Of a stretch of 10,468 nt of DNA, positions 5,685 through 10,468 are shown piece by piece; position 1 is the first letter of the stretch, and every line of letters begins with the position of its first letter. The stretch lies in the NCBI GenBank assembly GCA_947176655.1, contig CAMWRK010000059.1, positions 1-10,468 on the forward strand, given 5' to 3'. The translations under genes were made by a program, and so were the position numbers. Source of the stretch: an uncultured Prevotellaceae bacterium (lineage in GTDB: Bacteria > Bacteroidota > Bacteroidia > Bacteroidales > Bacteroidaceae). The notes beneath the pieces are model-generated. The model was not told the DNA's origin. It did not search any database and was given only the letters and a program-made list of their open reading frames with translations.

Positions 5685-6554
5685 TTATAACAACTGATTA
5701 TTATTGATGCCGGATAACAGTTTCTGCATCTGGCTGTGACCAAGCTTGGCAATAGCTTCTGCCTCATCGTAGTCGTAGCTGCCGTATTCTCCAAGGGCGA
5801 CATTCAGATAGATGTCAGGGGGAGTGAGGCGGAGAGCCATTTCCGTGTTGCGCTTCATAAGGATGGAAATGGTGTCGTAGGTCAGGGAAATATAGTTGTT
5901 GCTAAGGGCATTCAGGCCAGCCTGCAACTTGCGCGAAAGATAACCGAAGGGGGAACCCTTGTGCCTGGATGCGGCGGCGGCATTATCGTTGTCCTCCCAC
6001 TCGTAATCCTCCAGATTGACGGCAACGAGCATGTCCCCCTCGGTACGTGCCACACAGTCCAAAGGCAAACCGTTGGTTATGCCGCCATCTATGAGCAGCA
6101 TGCCGTCGTGCTCCACGGGACGGAAAAGCATAGGTATGGATATGCTTGCACGGATGGCATCGTAGAGACTGCCGTTGCGGAATACCACTTCGCAGCCCTC
6201 TTTCAGGTTCGTAGCCACGGCGCAGTAAGGTATGGGGAGGTTTTCTATACGGCAGTCCGGCACCATGTCCTTGAGCGCATCCATAAGACGGTTGCCGTTG
6301 AGCAGGGCATGGGGGCTTAACGTAAAATCGGCCAGATCGAAAACTTTGCCGCGCGTAAGGCTGAACATCCATTCCTTGACGCTGCCCAGTCCGCCAGAGG
6401 CATAGATGCCACCGATGAGCGCACCCATCGAGGTGCCGGCAACAGACGTTATTTCATATCCGGCCTCTTCCAAGGCCTCTATGGCTCCGATGTGTGCGAA
6501 CCCCTTGGCACCGCCGCTGGCCAGCACCAGGGCAACCTTCTTGCGTTGAGGCAT
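5685..6554 (-). CDS. Patatin-like phospholipase (RssA-type)
   Basis: This 289-aa protein is a patatin-family serine lipid hydrolase with a Ser-Asp dyad. The oxyanion-hole loop SGGAKG is at 13-18, the nucleophile elbow GTSMG at 40-44 (Ser42), and the catalytic Asp in DGG at 156-158. There is no signal peptide or membrane segment, so it probably acts in the cytoplasm or at the inner face of the membrane on phospholipids or lysophospholipids; the substrate is not known. After the catalytic core (to about 185) comes a variable tail with a DNDNAAAA linker (188-195) and a helical C-terminus. The start lies 10 nt after the lepB stop, so it is the last gene of the dapB-lepB operon. It is like E. coli RssA in layout, but I do not transfer that name. 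Confidence 0.9.
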   Translation of the reverse strand: MPQRKKVALVLASGGAKGFAHIGAIEALEEAGYEITSVAGTSMGALIGGIYASGGLGSVKEWMFSLTRGKVFDLADFTLSPHALLNGNRLMDALKDMVPDCRIENLPIPYCAVATNLKEGCEVVFRNGSLYDAIRASISIPMLFRPVEHDGMLLIDGGITNGLPLDCVARTEGDMLVAVNLEDYEWEDNDNAAAASRHKGSPFGYLSRKLQAGLNALSNNYISLTYDTISILMKRNTEMALRLTPPDIYLNVALGEYGSYDYDEAEAIAKLGHSQMQKLLSGINNNQLL

Positions 6555-6564
6555 AAGGCAAAGA

Positions 6565-7986
6565 CTACTTGATGTTGTCTACAAGACGGAACATACGGTT
6601 CCAGCGTATGGAGGAGAACCCGCTGCGGTCAGGATCCACAGACAGCCATATAATGACGGGTTTGCCGACAACATGGTCTTCGGGTACAAAACCCCAGTAT
6701 CTGGAGTCTGCACTGTTGTGCCTGTTGTCGCCCTGCATCCAGTAATAGTCCATACGGAAAGTGTATTCCGTGCTCTCCCTGCCGTTTATCAGGATGCGCC
6801 CGTCATCGGTAACGCACAGGTCGTTGCCCTCGTAAATACGTATCGGGCGTTCATAGACAGGAAGATTATCCATTGTCAGTTTTACCGTCTCACCCTTGGC
6901 AGGTATCCATACAGGGCCGTAGTTGTCGCATGTCCATCCGGTGTGTCCGTTGAGCGGATAGAGATTCTCTGTCTCGTTCTGAGGATGGTACTTGACGGAA
7001 GCCACCAGATCGGGGCGCGCCTCAAGCGCCGCCTTGGCTCTGGCAGTCAACGGCATGTAACCGTAATTGCGGAGAGACAACAGATCCTCTCCGGATATGC
7101 CGAGTTCACGAACCAGCGGTTCGGGCAGAGGGGCAAGCAGCTGCACTTCGTAGTTGTACTGCACATTGTCCGGCTCCTTGTTGGGCACACCGTCGAGGTA
7201 CACGATATGGTCGCGAATCTCCAGCGTCTGCCCAGGCAGACCCACACAACGCTTCACATAGTTCTCCCTGCGGTCCACCGGACGCCAGTCCACCTGCCCG
7301 AAGGACGACGGATTGTTCTTCACATAGTCGCTTCCCGTCTGAATGGCATGGTTATAGAACCGATACCACTCCAATGCCGACAGGCTGTCCGTCTCTGCCG
7401 GCACAGGCATATTGTACATGTACAGTTCCTTGCACAGCAGATAATAGTCGCGGTTCTGGCAAGCGTATGCCACGGTGTCCCCGCCGGGATAATTAAACAC
7501 CACTATGTCATTGAGCGTTATTTCCTTCGGAGTAACACGTTTGTAGTCCCACTGCACGCTCTCTATGTAGCTCTTCCCCAAGTCGAAAGGGAGCGTATGC
7601 TGGCACAGCGGGGCGTGCAACGGAGTCTGCGGCACGCGTGGACCGTAGGCCATCTTGCTGACGAACAGATAGTCGCCCACCAGCAGGCTCTTCTCCAGAG
7701 AACTGGAGGGTATGGTGTAGTTCTGGAAGAAATAGATGTTGACAAAATATACCGCCACCAGCGCAAACACTATGGCATCCACCCATGACATGATTGTACG
7801 GGATACGGGGTTCTCCAGTTCCTTCCACCATCCCCAGTTTATCTTCTTCGTGACATAGGCATCAAAGATGAATGGAAGCACTACTATTCCCCACCACGAA
7901 CGTATCCACACCAGAAAAGCCACATACAGGCCACAGGCCACAAGACCTTTTGCCAGGTCTATCCTTGTCGGTCGAAACTTCTTCAT
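6565..7986 (-). CDS. lepB: Signal peptidase I
   Basis: LepB cleaves signal peptides from exported proteins at the periplasmic face of the inner membrane. The 473-aa protein has hydrophobic segments at about 13-42 and 68-88 and then the catalytic Ser in TIPSSSLEKS (Ser96 by alignment to the SIPSGSM box). The catalytic Lys is K245 in YVKRCVGLPG (243-251). The C-terminal box GDNRHNSADSRYWGFVP is at 419-435. At 473 residues it is much longer than E. coli LepB (324); the extra sequence lies between the Ser and Lys boxes and between the Lys box and the last box, as is usual in Bacteroidales. It lies 24 nt after dapB and 10 nt before the patatin gene, in one operon. Confidence 0.95.
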   Translation of the reverse strand: MKKFRPTRIDLAKGLVACGLYVAFLVWIRSWWGIVVLPFIFDAYVTKKINWGWWKELENPVSRTIMSWVDAIVFALVAVYFVNIYFFQNYTIPSSSLEKSLLVGDYLFVSKMAYGPRVPQTPLHAPLCQHTLPFDLGKSYIESVQWDYKRVTPKEITLNDIVVFNYPGGDTVAYACQNRDYYLLCKELYMYNMPVPAETDSLSALEWYRFYNHAIQTGSDYVKNNPSSFGQVDWRPVDRRENYVKRCVGLPGQTLEIRDHIVYLDGVPNKEPDNVQYNYEVQLLAPLPEPLVRELGISGEDLLSLRNYGYMPLTARAKAALEARPDLVASVKYHPQNETENLYPLNGHTGWTCDNYGPVWIPAKGETVKLTMDNLPVYERPIRIYEGNDLCVTDDGRILINGRESTEYTFRMDYYWMQGDNRHNSADSRYWGFVPEDHVVGKPVIIWLSVDPDRSGFSSIRWNRMFRLVDNIK

Positions 7987-8010
7987 TATCGTTTTGTCAT
8001 ATTTTGGTCA

Positions 8011-8766
8011 TCAGAATCGGAACATGTCGGACATTGTGAGCAGACCTTCGTGACATGCGGTATATTCTGCCGCCAGCACGGCACCGAGGGCGAACCCTTT
8101 TCTCGAATGCGCATCGTGCGTGATGGTTATGCTGTCCGCATCGCTCTCCCACGTAACAGAGTGTATACCGGGAACCTCGCCACGGCGTATGCTGTCTATG
8201 CGCAGTTTGTCCACGGCGACATCCTCCGTACCTTCGCGGCTCCCGTCCGGATTGGTCAACAGTCCTGACTCCCACCCGTTCAGACGCTCCACTTCGGCAA
8301 CCAGTTCCTCACCAAGAGTAATGCCGGTTCCGGACGGATGGTCGAGCTTGTGCACGTGGTGCACCTCCTCCAGAACGGGTGTGTAGCTCCCGAAACCGTT
8401 CATTATGCGCGCCAGATACCTGTTGACGGCACGGAATATCGTGACTCCGAGGCTGAAATTGGAACTCCAGAACAGCGTCTTGCCCTCCTCGCGGCAAAGA
8501 CGGCTCACCTCCTCGCCGTGCCGGGGAATCCAGCCCGTACTGCCGCTGACCACCTTGACACCCTGCCGGAACGCCTTCAGATAATTGTCATAGGCCGTGT
8601 GCGGAGTCGTGAACTCAATGGCCACATCAGCACTTCGGAAGGCATCGCTGTCAAAATCCTGCTGATTGTCTATGTCGATGATGCACACTATTTCGTGTCC
8701 GCGCTCCAATGCTATCGTCTCTATCATACGGCCCAGCTTGCCGTAACCTATCAATGCTATTTTCAT
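8011..8766 (-). CDS. dapB: 4-hydroxy-tetrahydrodipicolinate reductase
   Basis: DapB reduces 4-hydroxy-tetrahydrodipicolinate with NAD(P)H in the diaminopimelate/lysine pathway, which feeds peptidoglycan and protein synthesis. The 251-aa protein starts with the Rossmann motif GYGKLG (7-12), then D31 and D33 at the cofactor site, EFTTP (51-55), GSTGW (75-79) and SSNFSLGV (101-108). The substrate site EVHHVHKLDHPSGTG is at 134-148, with the catalytic His pair and K140. The frame extends to a TTG at 8775, but ATG 8766 gives the family's usual MKIALIGYG start and leaves a leader of about 15 nt after the promoter. It is the first gene of the dapB-lepB-patatin operon. Confidence 0.95.
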   Translation of the reverse strand: MKIALIGYGKLGRMIETIALERGHEIVCIIDIDNQQDFDSDAFRSADVAIEFTTPHTAYDNYLKAFRQGVKVVSGSTGWIPRHGEEVSRLCREEGKTLFWSSNFSLGVTIFRAVNRYLARIMNGFGSYTPVLEEVHHVHKLDHPSGTGITLGEELVAEVERLNGWESGLLTNPDGSREGTEDVAVDKLRIDSIRRGEVPGIHSVTWESDADSITITHDAHSRKGFALGAVLAAEYTACHEGLLTMSDMFRF

Positions 8767-8788
8767 ATCTCTCAATGCTGTTTATAAG

Positions 8789-8819
8789 CAAAGATACAAA
8801 TAACTCGATGAAAAGCAAA
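8789..8819 (-). promoter_or_regulatory. Bacteroidetes-type promoter for the dapB operon
   Basis: Read leftward, TTTG (8819-8816) and TATCTTTG (8796-8789) match the -33 and -7 boxes exactly with a 19-nt spacer. The -7 box is the same eight bases as at lpxK. Transcription would start near 8782, about 16 nt before the dapB ATG. Confidence 0.8.
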
Positions 8820-8913
8820 GTAAATTAACCTGATTTATGTTTCCTGACACCCGCTCAACGCTGACCAATGGAGAATTATTTACCATTCTGTACATAAATA
8901 TTGCATTTTTTTG

Positions 8914-8921
8914 TAATTTTG
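8914..8921 (+). promoter_or_regulatory. Candidate -7 box for the DUF2851-dprA operon
   Basis: TAATTTTG matches TAnnTTTG and lies 26 nt before the ATG at 8948. No good TTTG is found at the expected distance upstream, so the promoter may be weak or depend on an activator. The position supports a start at 8948 rather than at the in-frame ATG 8837. Confidence 0.5.
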
Positions 8922-8947
8922 TGCATACGAAACAACATTTACCACAC

Positions 8948-10201
8948 ATGGAGACACTGCTCCACTATGTATGGATGCACAGGCTTCTACCACCCAAAAC
9001 ACTGAAAACAACATCAGGTCAGGAAGTCGAGGTCCTGAATCCGGGACGGCACAACAGTAATCAGGGTCCGGATTTCACCGACGCGCGGATACGCATCGAC
9101 GGTGTGACATGGGCAGGCAATGTGGAAATGCACACTACATCCGGCGAGTGGTTCCGACACGGACACCACGAAGACTCGGTATACAACACCACCATACTGC
9201 ACATCGTGGGGCAGGCGGATACGGAAATACTGACACAGGACGGACATACGGTTCCGCAGGTTGTCATGGACGTTCCGCAGAGCGTCAGGGAAAACTACCG
9301 TGAACTGCTGACAACGACGGACTATCCGCGCTGTCACAGATTCGTACCGGACATACCTGCTGTCAAGGTGCACTCATGGCTGGATGCCCTGCTGGCAGAA
9401 AGAATGGAGACACGTGCAGGACGCATCCTGGAGATATTGAAGGAATGCCGCGGCGACTGGGAACAGGCCACATTCATCACGCTGGCACGCAACTTCGGTT
9501 TCGGTCTCAACGGCGACATCTTCGAAATGTGGGCCAGACGTGTCCCGCTGGCATCGGCAGGAAAACACCGGGACAACCTTTTCCAGATAGAAAGCATGTT
9601 CCTCGGACTGGCCGGACTGACAGACCGCACCACCGACGAAATCCTGAGAAAAAGGCAGAAAGAGGAATACAGATTCCTCAGCCACAAGTTCTCGCTTCCC
9701 GAACCCATAGAGACATCATGCTGGCACTACATGCGCACCAGACCGCAGAATTTCCCCGATGTCCGCATCAGACAGCTGGCACGTATGTTTCACGAAGGAC
9801 ACTGCACCATGCGCAGCATACTGGACGCGGAATCGCCCGAGGACATAGACCGGATGCTGGCGAATGCCGGAATAGCAAAGGCAAGCCGCAATCTCATCAT
9901 CATAAACACTGTGGCGAACCTGCTCTATGCCTACGACATGCAACGGGGGACATACGAATACAGAACCAGGGCAAACGCTTTCCTGGAGCATCTGCCTGGG
10001 GAGAAGAACCGCATACTCGCACAATGGAAAGCCTGCGGACTGAACGTCGGTACTGCCGGAGACAGCCAGGCTCTGCTACAACTGAAAAGGGAATATTGCG
10101 ACCGCACGAAGTGCCTGTCCTGCCGTTTCGGCTTCGAATATCTCTCGCACGCCATGCGGGACGCCTCTGCCACAACCTCCGATACCGACAGCAATGGATA
10201 G
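8948..10201 (+). CDS. DUF2851 family protein, possibly nuclease-like
   Basis: This 417-aa protein looks like the DUF2851 family, which is common in Bacteroidetes and has no established function. The N-terminal part holds the family's most conserved stretch: NQGPDF (38-43), GNVEMH (57-62), W68, HGH (71-73), D76 and YN (79-80). P41-D42 followed 18 residues later by E60-x-H62 resembles the spacing of a PD-(D/E)xK nuclease core; this is my inference. The middle is helical. The C-terminus has C384-x4-C389-x2-C392, a possible metal or Fe-S site. There is no signal peptide, so it is probably cytoplasmic. I chose ATG 8948 because the upstream extension is not like the family and a -7 box lies in it. 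It overlaps dprA by 8 nt, which suggests coupled translation and perhaps a DNA-related role. Confidence 0.85.
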   Translation: METLLHYVWMHRLLPPKTLKTTSGQEVEVLNPGRHNSNQGPDFTDARIRIDGVTWAGNVEMHTTSGEWFRHGHHEDSVYNTTILHIVGQADTEILTQDGHTVPQVVMDVPQSVRENYRELLTTTDYPRCHRFVPDIPAVKVHSWLDALLAERMETRAGRILEILKECRGDWEQATFITLARNFGFGLNGDIFEMWARRVPLASAGKHRDNLFQIESMFLGLAGLTDRTTDEILRKRQKEEYRFLSHKFSLPEPIETSCWHYMRTRPQNFPDVRIRQLARMFHEGHCTMRSILDAESPEDIDRMLANAGIAKASRNLIIINTVANLLYAYDMQRGTYEYRTRANAFLEHLPGEKNRILAQWKACGLNVGTAGDSQALLQLKREYCDRTKCLSCRFGFEYLSHAMRDASATTSDTDSNG

Positions 10202-10468
10202 GGAGACATTATATGTAATGGCTCTGACAAGAGTTCCGAAACTGAACTGCGGACAAATGCACATGCTTGCCGAGGCACCCGGCGGCATCACTGCCGTATA
10301 TGAAAACAGGCGCGACATACGTGCCGTCATACCAGACGCCTCACCTTTGCTTGGCGAATATCTCATGGCCATGGACACCATTCTGCCACGATGCGAGGAA
10401 GAAATGGCCTGGGCGGAGAGAAGAGGCATACAGTGCCTAAGCACCTTTGACAGCCGCTATCCGGCACG
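10194..10468 (+). CDS. dprA: DNA-processing protein DprA, N-terminal part, cut by the window edge
   Basis: DprA binds incoming single-stranded DNA and loads RecA during transformation; in other bacteria it also aids recombination. Only the first 91 residues lie in the window, with no stop. They form the helical N-terminal domain: YVMALTRVP (7-15), a helix-hairpin-like MHMLAEAPGG (22-31), then an amphipathic stretch ending in DSRYP (86-90), the conserved D-x-x-YP that leads into the Rossmann-like DNA-binding domain, which is outside the window. The start ATGGATAG overlaps the DUF2851 stop (TAG at 10199-10201) by 8 nt, so the two are probably one operon. The identification rests on the N-terminal domain only. 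Confidence 0.85.
   Translation, partial: MDRETLYVMALTRVPKLNCGQMHMLAEAPGGITAVYENRRDIRAVIPDASPLLGEYLMAMDTILPRCEEEMAWAERRGIQCLSTFDSRYPA

Noticed and set aside
6673..7788. 371-codon rightward open frame opposite lepB
   Set aside because: It is antisense to a gene with complete catalytic boxes and has no motifs of its own.
8767..8775. TTG start for dapB at 8775
   Set aside because: ATG 8766 matches the family start and leaves a sensible leader after the promoter.

Overview
The window comes from a member of the order Bacteroidales. The evidence is the gene set (a lpxK-punA-thiL run, a long Bacteroidales-type LepB and a DUF2851 gene next to dprA), promoters of the Bacteroidetes type (TTTG about 20 nt before TAnnTTTG) and the near absence of Shine-Dalgarno sites. 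The DNA looks moderately GC-rich for the group, and AUA is the commonest isoleucine codon in the one gene I counted. I cannot name the genus.

Layout. Positions 1-413 hold no convincing gene but carry three strong stem-loops; the last is the terminator of the leftward gene at 414-2285. That gene encodes an exported fusion of an endonuclease/exonuclease/phosphatase domain, a fibronectin-like domain and a calcineurin-type metallophosphatase. A divergent promoter region (2286-2535) separates it from a rightward cluster: lpxK (lipid A 4'-kinase), punA (purine nucleoside phosphorylase, overlapping lpxK by 62 nt) and thiL (thiamine-monophosphate kinase). A shared terminator region (5540-5684) follows. 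Next is a leftward operon, transcribed dapB, then lepB, then a patatin-like phospholipase gene. A second divergent promoter region (8767-8947) leads to a rightward pair: a DUF2851 gene and dprA, which overlap by 8 nt. dprA runs off the right edge.

Most genes are housekeeping: lipid A synthesis, purine salvage, thiamine pyrophosphate synthesis, lysine and cell-wall precursor synthesis, protein export and DNA uptake or recombination. I found no defence system, mobile element, CRISPR array, tRNA or rRNA. The less ordinary features are the two-phosphoesterase fusion, the structured gene-free left end with an inverted repeat that can fold in two exclusive ways, a 10-nt sequence found in three separate intergenic regions, the lpxK/punA overlap, an Asp in the base-recognition position of the purine phosphorylase, and nuclease-like and cysteine motifs in DUF2851.
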